Below are positions 49,908 through 60,125 of a DNA stretch of 64,000 nt, piece by piece; positions within the stretch are counted from its first letter, which is position 1, and each line of letters starts with the position of its first letter. The notes beneath the pieces were generated by a model, which was given only the letters and a program-made list of their open reading frames with translations, searched no databases and had not been told where the DNA came from. The DNA comes from Mactromeris polynyma (Eukaryota > Mollusca > Bivalvia > Venerida > Mactridae): positions 186,001 to 250,000 of the forward strand of contig JASFXZ010000055.1 in NCBI GenBank assembly GCA_032209605.1, read 5' to 3'. Both the position numbers and the translations under genes were made by a program.

Positions 49908-50165
49908 CGTCTCCCTTGGCCGAGTGGTTAAAACATTCGCCTTGGGAGCGGGAGGTCGAAGGTTTGAATCCCGGTAGGGATCCGTTTTGATATGGCCGGT
50001 TGGTGGGCCGATATGAAAATAATGGCTACCGTGTGCCTACCTGCCTGGTGCCTGGGATTAAAGGATAAGATTCGGCAAGTAAATGTGCCCAGAATTATGG
50101 TGACTCATAAGTCAGAAATGACAGGCCCTTTAAGTAGGGGTGACACTATAATAATAAATCACCTC
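49908..50165 (+). mobile_element. SINE with tRNA-like head (unit A)
   Basis: The head at about 49909-49983 has TGGCCGAGTGGTTAAAACA (A box) and GGTTTGAATCC (B box). A 5-bp stem TTCGC/GCGGG encloses CTTGGGA, which would present a TGG (Pro) anticodon. The acceptor and T stems have several mismatches, so this is a tRNA-derived SINE head and not a working tRNA gene. The body continues through GGCCGGTTGGTGGGCCG and CAAGTAAATGTGCCCAG. Confidence 0.7.
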
Positions 50166-50292
50166 TTTTATCTACATGTAATCGTACAACTTACCACGTG
50201 ACTGAAAGTTTGAAGAATACGACGGTACTTGACGTCGGTACTTATATCTACAAATACAAGCTACCGGAAACACCTGGTACGTGGTTTTACCG

Positions 50293-50740
50293 TCAACGTA
50301 CACTTGTATATCTGAAATACAGGGTTGAATTATTTCTTCATTGTGAAGTATTTTCTACTTAGTATATCTGGAGCCAATACTTCGTGTCTTTTAGTTAAAG
50401 AAATATAGGATATAACATACGTGGTCATAGATTGTGAAATTTATTGATGGAATTTTTGAACACTACTTTTTAATAAATTCAATTACTTTATATTTACAGT
50501 CGGGACCTCCTTTATTCGAATTCATCAGGCCCGAAATGTGATATCGAATAAAACATGGTTGTTCATATCCCATTTCAATTCGACATGCCTATGAAAATAC
50601 TTCGGGACCTGATATGTATTCCGGATGAAACCAGATGTTCGGATAGAAGGTTGTCGAATAAAAGAGGTCCGCCTATATTTATATAATACATACGAATGTA
50701 ATATTTTATTCAACGTACACTTGTATATCTGAAATATAAA
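50293..50740. repeat. Unit-A-only segment flanked by 27-bp direct repeats, with a MITE
   Basis: CAACGTACACTTGTATATCT plus GAAATA occurs at about 50294 and 50714, and unit B has it once (about 62522). Between them lies a foldback element at 50501-50671 with ends CGGGACCTCCTTTATTCGA and TCGAATAAAAGAGGTCCG. Either unit B lost the interval by recombination between the repeats, or unit A gained it. Confidence 0.7.
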
Positions 50741-51851
50741 CAACTTATCGATAAAAAGTAATGTTTTCGCGCTTGAAAGTAGGAACCATCTCTGCAAGAC
50801 GATTGTAACAGTGCACGAAATTTGATATTTCACCGGTAAATAACAAAAACATGCTACATGGGCGTTATTACGTATCTCCGACATCATTTATGATACAAAA
50901 ATAGTGCTATAATGAGCATGAATGCACAAGGCACAACCGACAGAGTAATAAAACATATGATAGAAATAATGGACAAAACGTATTGTTTACTTTTGGCGCC
51001 TTTAGTTCCCGTGTGTTGTCTTAGAAATATATTCCACTGTTCATTCATAGACTGAATCTTTCTCTATTCTGTTCTTTGGAATAGCATTGACTTTGATTAC
51101 ACAGGTCCTTCGTATCGCTGTGTTAAAGTGATCACACCGCAATACATGATTTGAAATTGCATCCATAACTCACCGCTGTGCTACTTTAAGGTGAAAGTAT
51201 TTTAATATATATTTTCTGAGAGAACGCTATTTCAAACTTAATCCTACATGTATGTCTATCAAGCTCCGTTTCTGCATATATTGAATTTCGTATAAGATGA
51301 TGACTATATCGGTTTTGAAAGAACATAATTATGAACTTTTTAATGTAAAATACCGATATCTCCCGTTCAAAAATTGATATTGTTAAGTCTGATATTAATT
51401 GTTTTATGTTTACATCTTTTGTATAAGCCGGTGGTCTTATTACGCAATATATGGATTTGAATTGATATATGTCATAGCACATGTCCCGTGCACGATATTT
51501 CCAATCGATCCAGCGTATAATATTCGATAACACTATGAAAAATGTTCAATGTCCAGAGTTATTAACGATTACGACACTGACCATGAATTGCACATTCATC
51601 CAAAGGGACAGCTGCATGTCCGTGCAAGCTTGATTTGTCACGTTCCTTGTGTCTTTTTTAGAGGAATATCAAATTAGATCTAAAATCGGTGTATTAGTAA
51701 ATGCCAAGTCAGGGCGAATATCAGCGAGTTTAAATACAGATAGTTATCGCTTTCACGAGATGACAACGTGACATACGCCAGCAGGATTATCGGGAGTGAC
51801 AGAAATACATGTCAGTTATTCGTCAATTTCCAAGCTGGCAACATACTGGGG

Positions 51852-52167
51852 TTTCCAAAAGATGCTCTTTCAAACGCACCACGTGGTATAGCAAAAGGTT
51901 ACGGGAACAAGTCGACAGTTGCTGTCTAGAATTACCGCGTTGCCATGGCCTATCTTCTCACCAGACATGAACCACGTGGAGAACATCTGGGATGAGGATA
52001 GTCGGAGTGTAAGGTCAAGAAGCGATATCGACAACCTGCATGACCTTACAAACACTCTCCGAGTTTAAATAACATTTCTTACGGTTTCGTACAACGTTAT
52101 GTCCAGTCCATGAGCTTTCTCCTTAGCGTTTGCATCCGATAGAGTGGGTGGTCACAGGCGATATTGT
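51852..52167 (+). pseudogene. Tc1/mariner transposase remnant (unit A)
   Basis: One frame reads LPWPIFSPDMNHVENIWDE, a clear match to the conserved WPa-SPDlNpIEhlWDe block that carries the third catalytic acidic position of Tc1-type DD(E/D) transposases. Upstream FPKDA resembles the FQQDNA block, and downstream GGHRRY resembles the terminal GGHTRY. A frame change between blocks and at least two stops show it is dead. No terminal repeats identified. Confidence 0.8.
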
Positions 52168-52393
52168 ATAAAAATACCAACACGTTTTACAAACTTTCAC
52201 GGGGAAATGTCCCTCGTAAGTTGAATATTAAAGCACTTTGCAACCTTGTTTTTGACCATTTGTTTTGTACCACAGAAAAACACCTAGGTGCACACATTTC
52301 GTTTGCAAATGAGAATATATGTCAATATATACTGTTCAAAAGACCTAACTCGCCAGTTTGTACTTTGAGAATCTTCAGTACATCATTATAAAG

Positions 52394-52447
52394 TAGGGAT
52401 GTTAACGATTAACCGGTTAGCAAAATAACGGAATATTGACATCCCTA
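52394..52447. mobile_element. 54-bp foldback, hAT-like ends
   Basis: TAGGGATGT at the left and ACATCCCTA at the right, with TTAACGATTAACCGGTTA inside. The ends resemble small hAT derivatives. No exact 8-bp target duplication was found. Confidence 0.4.
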
Positions 52448-52618
52448 TAATAAAGTGATCTGAAAAAATGAACGTACTTTTATAGGTTTTAGATCGACGT
52501 TTTTCAATATTTTAATTCACGTGAATCATAAATTTTATATCATTCTACAATCAAAATCAACAGAAGATGTATTCAGAAGCAAAGCAAAAAAGTAATGGCG
52601 GCTTAGCACTTAAGGACA

Positions 52619-53389
52619 CTAAATTATATGTTTACCATTGACTACAGTGTCGCATTCCGTTTGATGGCGAAGATAGAAGAATCCATAGAAACTACTTCGA
52701 AAGTTGCATGTTGTACTCTTACAAGATGCAAATGGTACGTGTATTGGGCTTCTGTTACGTTGTTCATTCATTTCCATAGTCCAAGGACACAGTTGTCGAT
52801 CACAGCCTTGAACAGAGCAATCTCGTACATTTGAGCCAACGGAATTAATTTTCGACTTTTCTTTTGGGTATGATGCTGAATTCTCCCTGAATGGTCCAAC
52901 TTGTAGTGATTTCACGTGACCGGACCTCAAACCTGTCAGACTAGTATGTTGGTCGCCTTCGATTGCCGTGTCCATAAGAGATGTGCTTGTGTGTCCCATT
53001 TGTTTAAGTTCAACATTTCTGTGAGAGTGTGGCCTGTGCGCTAAGGAGTCAGTTTTGACGTGTTTTTGTGTTCTACTCTTCTGAGCTTTTTGTGAGCTTA
53101 GCATGTGTAAGTAACGTAACGATGTCATATTGACGTCTGTTCCCTCCGGTGTAAGGTATTCCATTATCGAACCGTATTTCTGTATTCCATCACTGTTGCT
53201 TCGATTATTTCTAGCATTTGCTCTCCTGGTTTCACTGTGACCTTTGTACATGTGGCTTTCTCTAGGAGATGGGATACGCTCCTTCGCTTGTATATCGTCT
53301 CTTTGATTTACCACTTTTTCCAGCGTCAGCGACCGCTGTACCAAACTTGTTGCAAGAAGAATGGTAAGTAAATTAGGCACTATAGCCAT
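52619..53389 (-). CDS. Secreted cysteine-bearing protein, weakly IL-17-like
   Basis: A 256-codon frame opens at an ATG with a signal peptide (hydrophobic residues about 5-18, NLLTILLATSLV). The middle is long, polar and basic. The six cysteines all lie in the last 70 residues: CSVQGC, then LCPWTMEMNEQRN, then ASCKSTTC, then TECDTV. CPW followed by N-x-R-x-P and a C-x3-4-C pair recalls IL-17 cytokines, a family expanded in bivalves. However, the usual C-terminal GCTCV block is missing, so the call is tentative. AATG|GTAAAC near 52635 could be a splice donor to a further exon, and the frame stop is just past it. No homologous copy is visible in the window, but one is predicted beyond its right edge. 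Confidence 0.45.
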   Translation of the reverse strand: MAIVPNLLTILLATSLVQRSLTLEKVVNQRDDIQAKERIPSPRESHMYKGHSETRRANARNNRSNSDGIQKYGSIMEYLTPEGTDVNMTSLRYLHMLSSQKAQKSRTQKHVKTDSLAHRPHSHRNVELKQMGHTSTSLMDTAIEGDQHTSLTGLRSGHVKSLQVGPFRENSASYPKEKSKINSVGSNVRDCSVQGCDRQLCPWTMEMNEQRNRSPIHVPFASCKSTTCNFRSSFYGFFYLRHQTECDTVVNGKHII

Positions 53390-54800
53390 TCCTAGGCAAA
53401 TTATACGTAATCCAAAATCTATTATAAATCAAATGAAAACTATTCAGTCAGTATAGCAAACACACAACTATACGAGTCAATTCGTTAAGTATCGATACAA
53501 TCATATCAGGATTTGGTTTAAATGAAACGTATCTAGCAATCCTTAATATCCTATCTATGAACTGACGGATATCGTGTGTCGAATACGATAATTAATGTGA
53601 TTGACTTTTACATTTGTGAAGTGAATATTGAAGTATTTAGAGATAAAGGCCCGTGGTACTTATGCTAGTAAAATACTATAAACCGTTCCCAAAAATTCAG
53701 TACGTACGTCATTTTAATGATATGTCATGACAAATGCGGTCTTAAACAGCCAACGAAACTTGGACTCAATGCATAATTATGAGGTTTGAGGAAAGACAGT
53801 TAAAATGAAACAATGTGCAATGAAACAATGTCCGTCTGTTGAGGAACAACCTCTCCGAGATATCATCAATTTTCTCGTGACAAATAAAATCTATTTAAAC
53901 ATCTTATAGCTACAACCTCTCAACAAAAATCAATATTTTCATCTCACAAACGGTCTTTGTCTTGAGAGGTTGTAACGTATGTGTAATGAACGGTTTTAAC
54001 ATTAAGTTGCAGATTTAATGGAGGCAATTAGGCCATACCTATATGGATCTATGTTTAACATCCTCATGCGTGTAGGTTCTCGGCTGCCTCATCGAAAAGA
54101 AAAAATCTGAAAATGTCAAAATTTCCCACTAAGATGCTATTTAACATAGCGACATTGTAGTCTATTGGCACATTTAGCCAGGTAACCAATGACTATGTTC
54201 AAAAGCTGAAACATTTATTTTATCTGGTCATTTACTTGGTACTTTGCGTAAAGTAGTTATTTCTTGAAGTATAATGTTTTTGTTTGTTAGAGGAAATATG
54301 TTGGAGATACAAATGATACTTATTGTGTTTTTTGTATCAAAAAGGTTTCGAAGAAAATGAGCCTGACGCTGAACATAAATATGTTGTGGTATGGCCTTGG
54401 TAAATATACTAGTAATTGAACTAATAGACTTATTGACTGAAGGTAAATAACTTCTATTATTTGGTATCAGCTACTTACTATTTAGATAGTAAAATTACTA
54501 GACTAATTACCGTTGATGACTTGGTACATTATGTATACTCCAATGTTCCGCTTGTCGTCACATGATGAATCAAATTTTAAGAGTCACATATCCAGCTTTG
54601 TTTCTTTTATCGACTTAGCTTGAACAGCATGACAGTTAATGTACAGTTGTGACGCCACCCTGGACCTACGATAATTATGTTTGGTCGACAGCTGACGTAA
54701 CACGTACAGCGAATGTTACGTCTCAAGGGAGCACGACAAGATGAACGTGTAATACATTCGTGCTTAGCAACTGACACGGTGTCTATACAAAAATCTCACA
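53390..54800. other. Intergenic, no gene seen
   Basis: AT-rich. A hairpin at 53912-53973 has exact 12-bp arms (ACAACCTCTCAA / TTGAGAGGTTGT), with a further ACAACCTCTC at 53848. The promoter of the minus-strand secreted gene should lie in the first part. Confidence 0.4.
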
Positions 54801-54804
54801 TCTT

Positions 54805-55094
54805 CAATATTTACCTCCCTTGTTCCAAATTGTCAGCCATTTTGATAGGCATATTTCCTTAAAGTGGGGAATATAATGTAAATGATGATAAACTAATCCA
54901 ATATATAAATAATGACTAATTCATTATGCTTATGTGGGCATTTGGCTCAGTAAGTTGTAGAAAAAGTGGTTATCACATGCAAATTATCTTGGCATTTTCT
55001 CGATTATCACATATTTGGAAATTACTCCTATAAGGGCTTATCAGTTTTGCCTATCAACATGGCTGACAATTCGGAACAAGGGAGGTAAATATTG
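54805..55094. mobile_element. MITE with 47-bp inverted ends beside the duplication breakpoint
   Basis: Arms 54805-54851 and 55048-55094 match at 45 of 47 positions when one is reversed (CAATATTTACCTCCCTTGTT at the outer edge). Same family as 40199-40393 and 57443-57637. It ends about 110 bp before unit B begins at 55206. Confidence 0.85.
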
Positions 55095-55205
55095 TAGATG
55101 TGGGAACTATGTATTGCTAAAATGTCTCATATGTACAAAAAGATATATATGTTTTAGTACCAGCGTTTATTATTGCATTGAGCCTTTTAAGTGGCAAAAA
55201 TAGCT

Positions 55206-57813
55206 ATGTACAACTATGCTAGGTTATCTTCTCTGTTCAAACATTTTGAGGAAGCTGTTGCACTAAGTATGTAATACGTATTATATTATTTTAAAAATAG
55301 AACTGATGCTCGTCAAATTATGCATCTGCAATAGCGCATATGCAATTGCTACATATTGTTACCTCACACTAGGTATGAATTGAATTCTAACAGATAAGCC
55401 AAAAATGGATTTGATTGAAATTTCGCAGATAATATTTTAATGATATTACAAAATAATATCTTGTATTTAGCCTATATATAAGCTGTTCTACGAGAAAACC
55501 TTACACCCAGTCAAATAATAGAAACAAACTTGCAAACACTCTAGGAGTGGCATTTTGAATCAAAATCAGACAATTGATCAGAATTGTTTTTTTGATCAAG
55601 TTTAGGTCAGTCGAGTGGTATAGAGATTTTGGTATACTTTTGTCACCTCTATGCATACATAATACTACTATTCCTAGCTTTGATATGGGTTGCATTCATT
55701 ACAGATACTTACCCGCCATTACCACCTATTGATGAAATAGATTTCAAAACATTGAGAGAAGAGGTACTTATGTTTTAACTAGAAAATAGTTTTGCTCTTA
55801 TTTAGCTAGAATAAATTGTTTTCCTAGTACTATTTGGTTTTAAATTGACAACTAGAGAATGCTTAAATGGACGGTGGTCAAACTTCATAGGATGTCTGTG
55901 ATCAGCAGATGAACCCTATTATTTTGGGGGAAGTCACTAGGTCAAAGGTATTTTGGAAAGTACTTTGACAATGAATTACATGTGACATGCTATCATGGGG
56001 ACATCTTTGTGTTTGACTTACAGCTTTTGTTAATATTTTCAGGATTTCAGGGTGTATATGTAAATTGTTGTTATCTTATATGTAACTATCCCATTTCTTG
56101 TCTATCTAGGCATATTGATAGATAATTTAAATCTAACAATATTCAAGCATGAGAATTTTCCGCGGATTTGACGTTCGCATGGGCTGTTTTGGGGACAATT
56201 TAAGCCATCTTAGATGCTTACAAGCCAGGAGCTTCAGCGGCACCCTGGACCCCTTGCTGAATTTTCAGCTGATTTTGAAATTTTGCATTCTCATGTCTGA
56301 ATATTGTATGCAGTCTCTGTCTCTCATTTATACAGAAGTTTTGGCAATGCTGGTATTCTATTTTCTGTGTGTATTTTCAGGCTGAATGGTGTCTTTTGTA
56401 TAATTATGTTTATACATTTCCATCTCTGGTAGAACAGACGATAGAATATTTTGAAGACACTCGTACTATTCTTGCAAACATACATACACATAAGGTATGT
56501 GGTATTAAACGTTCTGATTTTGTATATAAAAGTGTTTATGCTGGTATTCATTAATATTAAAATGCTGTTCTTATTGGAAAGTCTGCAGTTTTTTTATTTC
56601 ACTGTATTAGTGCGTTGTTAGATATCGCTTTTCAGATGGAGCATCAAGTGAATTAAACAGCAGTATAAACTACATTAAAAATGATGTTTGTGAATATACG
56701 TGTATTTATGATGTTACAACGTATTCTTTAATAATGTATATTCAAGGGAGGTAATCTGTATAGATACAAGATAGATACTCCATTGATGTAATTGTTATTT
56801 TTCAGGTCTCTCAGATGCTGTGTTCTTTGAGTAGATCATTAAGTTCTTACTACAGCAGGTTTCATGTTTTAGGGGTATGTATGACATGTTTGGGTTGTAT
56901 TATCGTGTGCATATGATGATCTCTCGTCATCTTTCAATGTCCCCTAATACTTGGAAAATGTTGATAAAATGTCACTGCTAACCAAAATGAAACACATAAA
57001 TATCTTATGCACAGCTACCATTGGGTTCTATGTTTAATTGTCACACAGACTCATTTAATGCAGTATGCTTTTGTTTCTATTTGCAATCATAAGCTATTGC
57101 TGGGTTAAAATAGTTCTATGTATGAGTTATTAATGCTTTTATAGAAGTTGTGTTCATGCTTTAATATTATTTGCATAATAGAATATGACACAAATTAGTT
57201 TGAAATTTTATTTTGGTTTACACTTGGTGAATTTGAAGGTTCCTGCATCATATGTATTCAGGTGCCATCTTAGAATGACAAATCAATATGCAATCCAATG
57301 AAAATAACACCTGTTATTCTCACTGCTTTGACAATGAGATATCAAGCTATAATCTACTGATACATTCCAGTAAATCACTGAAAAGCATGAAACTATTTTT
57401 GATACTACTTTAGGCTGGATATTTTAAAAGATCCCACAATTACAATATTTACCTCCCTTATTCTGAATTGTCTGCCATATTGATAGGAAAATTTCCTTTA
57501 AGTTTTTAGGGAATATTAACATGCAATTATCTTGGTATTTTCTCAATTATCACATATTTGGAAATTACTCCTATAAGGGCTTGTCAGTATTTCCTATCGG
57601 AATGGCTGACGATTAAGAGCAAGGGAAGTAAATATTGTTGATGTCGGAACTATCTATTGCAATTTGTAATGTGACTATCTCTTGCTTTTACAGGAGCCTC
57701 GGTCTCACCTTCTTCCTACTATGTATGCTAGGATATATCTTCTGAAAGCTGTCCATCAAGTCATGGAGAATGGGTTTGCATTGATGGGAATACAACCTTT
57801 GTCACAAGTATAG
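55206..57813 (+). CDS. DALR-only duplicate of the DALRD3 tail, 5 exons
   Basis: Exons by comparison with DALRD3: 55206-55266 (from the internal ATG of exon 9), 55705-55763, 56381-56494, 56806-56874, 57694-57813. The splice sites are kept, the frame is open and it would encode 140 residues. Against DALRD3 I count four amino-acid changes (Thr to Ser, Leu to Phe, Cys to Arg, final Leu to Val). The duplication breakpoint falls immediately upstream of the ATG, and the tRNA-synthetase-like N-terminal half and any native promoter are absent. It may be a non-expressed fragment, or a short DALR-domain protein driven by new upstream sequence. Without transcript data I cannot choose. Confidence 0.55.
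57443..57637. mobile_element. MITE, duplicated copy of 40199-40393
   Basis: Same ends and interior as the copy in DALRD3 intron 12, carried by the segmental duplication. Confidence 0.75.
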
Positions 57814-58217
57814 TTCAGATACTCTGTCAATAATTTATGTGAAAATTCGAATTGTGTTGCAATATCTATGTTTGTTAAGCACATGATAATGATATACATT
57901 AATATTATTGAAGATTTGAATCAAACGCTTTTAGTTGCTTAACTCAAAGGCACAAAGTTCGTAATTATTTAACAAAGTTGTTCGGTCCTGCTGCAGCAAA
58001 ATCTTCCTATGTTTAGATAAGGCTGGTATTTTTCATGACCTTGAATTTGATATTCGGGTAAATTTTCTTTTCATATTGATAACAATTTTGTAGTTGCAAA
58101 TAAATAGTGAGCTATAGTATCTGATAATTGATATCGTATTGTCTTGCCTTTTATCCTACCTGTATGATAAATTCTGCTTTTAAAATAAAATAATGTGAAG
58201 AATTGATATTTGTGTCT

Positions 58218-58580
58218 TATTATGATCAACTGATTCAAGTGTCTTATATCTGTTCCGCGAGTTACAATACAGTTTTGTTTGGTGAAGCAGAACATAGACT
58301 GAGATTATTAACTTTATCAGAGTCCAAGGTTTTAAGGCTGTGAGTGACGAGACCAGTCTCATGTGTCAATGTTCATACTGTACTCTGAGACAACAAATCT
58401 GTATCATGAACTTTGAGACTGGTCTCCAGATTGTTTTTTGCTGGGGCCATTACAATATGTTCATATGAACTGGTGACCCCTCCATGAAAAGTTGAGATAT
58501 TTGTCCATTCTCATGTCTGAAAATAACAGGTGCAGTGTGGCATTTTACTCAAAGTGTGAATGAATAATTGTACAATGTGA
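58218..58580 (-). mobile_element. Inverted and truncated copy of the 561-bp element
   Basis: 58218-58470 is the reverse complement of about 45660-45912 (for example TTATATCTGTTCCGCGAGTT here, AACTCGCTGAACAGATATAA there). It is followed by about 65 bp without a match and then by a directly oriented right end (CATTTTACTCAAAGTGTGAA at 58539), continuing into sequence homologous to the right flank of 46164. The other end of the element is gone at the junction with the DALRD3-derived DNA. Confidence 0.75.
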
Positions 58581-59394
58581 TTTTTTGTACTTTATATTAA
58601 GAAAACCAGTTCTTTATTATTTATATGGTTTATTAGCAAGTCACAAGTGTTGGTATGAATACTCACAGAACAAGGGAAATAATCAATTTATTCAAGTCTC
58701 TGTAATTGACTCCTGGTTTACCTTCCTTAGACCACTACTTGAACTTGAACATTTCAGTGATACACAAATGCTGTTCATGGAGATAGAAACGGCTTTGATT
58801 GTTGTACATTATAAGTTTTACATGAGAAAAACACGTGGTATAACATTGCATATATACCACCTCAAAACTAGGACCACCTCATTAATAAGATAATATTTTC
58901 CCGGACTAAATTTCAAATTTTCTTCGAAATTGTAACCTGATAATCAGACCACCTCATCATCGACAGTCAAATTAAAACCAGTCTTAGAACTTGAGGTATG
59001 TACTCAAATATGTAATGCAGTGCTGTATGGTGGCTGTGAATATACTCAGGATTGTGCACTTTTTAGCTCACTTGGGTTCACGGTGAGCCATGTTGATCAT
59101 TTGACCATCAAATATCTTTGCTGAATTATGGTTTTAAATAGTTGCTTGGCCTGTCTTGATGGAACAATACGGTATTGATTCCTAGATCAACTTATACTGA
59201 ATTTCATAATATGAAACAGGTCCTAGTTAGACAGAGGTTACCATACCAACATTTTTTTAAACGTAGTTAATATGATAAATGCATGTTTATCACAAGGAAG
59301 ATGAGAGCAGATAAGGAAGAACAGTGTAGATATACATAAATAAGGCAGCAAGTTGATACATTATACATGCTCATAAGATCCCTCCAGTTTTACA

Positions 59395-59594
59395 TCACGG
59401 CTGTGTGATGATTTTTGTCTCTTCGGTGTCCTCTTGTTGATCAGACGATTCTTTCCCATGATGCTGTCTTAACTTCCGTTTCCGGTGGCGGACAGGAAGG
59501 TCAGGGGTCAGGATTTCCGGTTCTGTTCCATCTATCATCTCTAACTCCCCCAGCTTCACTGTATGTGTCATTGGTCCAGTCTTCAGATGGTCTG
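59395..59594 (-). CDS. Candidate terminal coding exon, unit B copy
   Basis: Same acceptor (CTATTGTAG), frame and TGA as 46953-47146. It reads HRKRKLRQHH where unit A reads HRKLRQHH. Other changes are few and mostly conservative (Ser to Pro, Glu to Asp, Val to Ile). Length 200 nt, that is unit A plus 6. Confidence 0.45.
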
Positions 59595-59984
59595 CTACAA
59601 TAGTAAGTTGGATATAATCTCGTTATTGTTCAATACACCAAGTTCACATAGACTCTATTATGATACTGTTACTCAGTATAACGTATATCCTATTACAATG
59701 CAAGTTTTATGCCGAGAGATTACGTTTGAATATGCGTGTTTTATCATAAAACGGATAAAAAAGAAAACATTTCTTAAATAGCCATCATAAGATTGCTTAA
59801 TTTATACAATCTGTGATTTATTTCCCTTGATTTAGATACAAGGTGTAACTCTCCCCCCACCCCCGTCTGGTAGGCTACCTTACACTCGAAAGCAAATCAA
59901 CAATCGTTGACACATTCGGTGTATTATGTTTTTTGTTCGACTTCATGATTTTATCAAACAGCGTGGTTTTGAAAACCTTTAACC

Positions 59985-60125
59985 GTGAGGCAAAGTAGTT
60001 TGATGGTAAAGAGCCTGACTCTTGATCCGAAGGTTCTATAAGTTTGAGCCCCGCGTGGAGCGGGCGATGATTCACTTAAGTACTATACAACCCCTGTCAT
60101 TGCGAGTCCTGGATAATAACACAGG
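59985..60125 (+). mobile_element. SINE-like element, unit B copy
   Basis: Counterpart of 47608-47745 with AAAGTAGTTTGATGGTAAAG and AAGTTTGAGCCCCGCG. The terminal motif has drifted (ACAACCCCTG). Confidence 0.5.

Larger units (their letters stand above)
46113..52188 (+). repeat. Segmental duplication unit A, distal part
   Basis: Direct homology with 58539-64000. The offset settles at 11812 bp by 50.7 kb. Most of it shows scattered substitutions and indels, but from about 50713 to 52188 I found no difference from 62525-64000 in any line compared. Homology may continue beyond 52188, but the window ends in unit B. Confidence 0.9.

Noticed and set aside
49909..49983. Functional tRNA-Pro gene
   Set aside because: Acceptor and T stems have several mismatches and the sequence continues into a SINE body.
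51186..51533. 115-codon minus-strand frame identical in both units
   Set aside because: Identity reflects the identical 1.48-kb stretch as a whole. There is no start context, domain or splice support.
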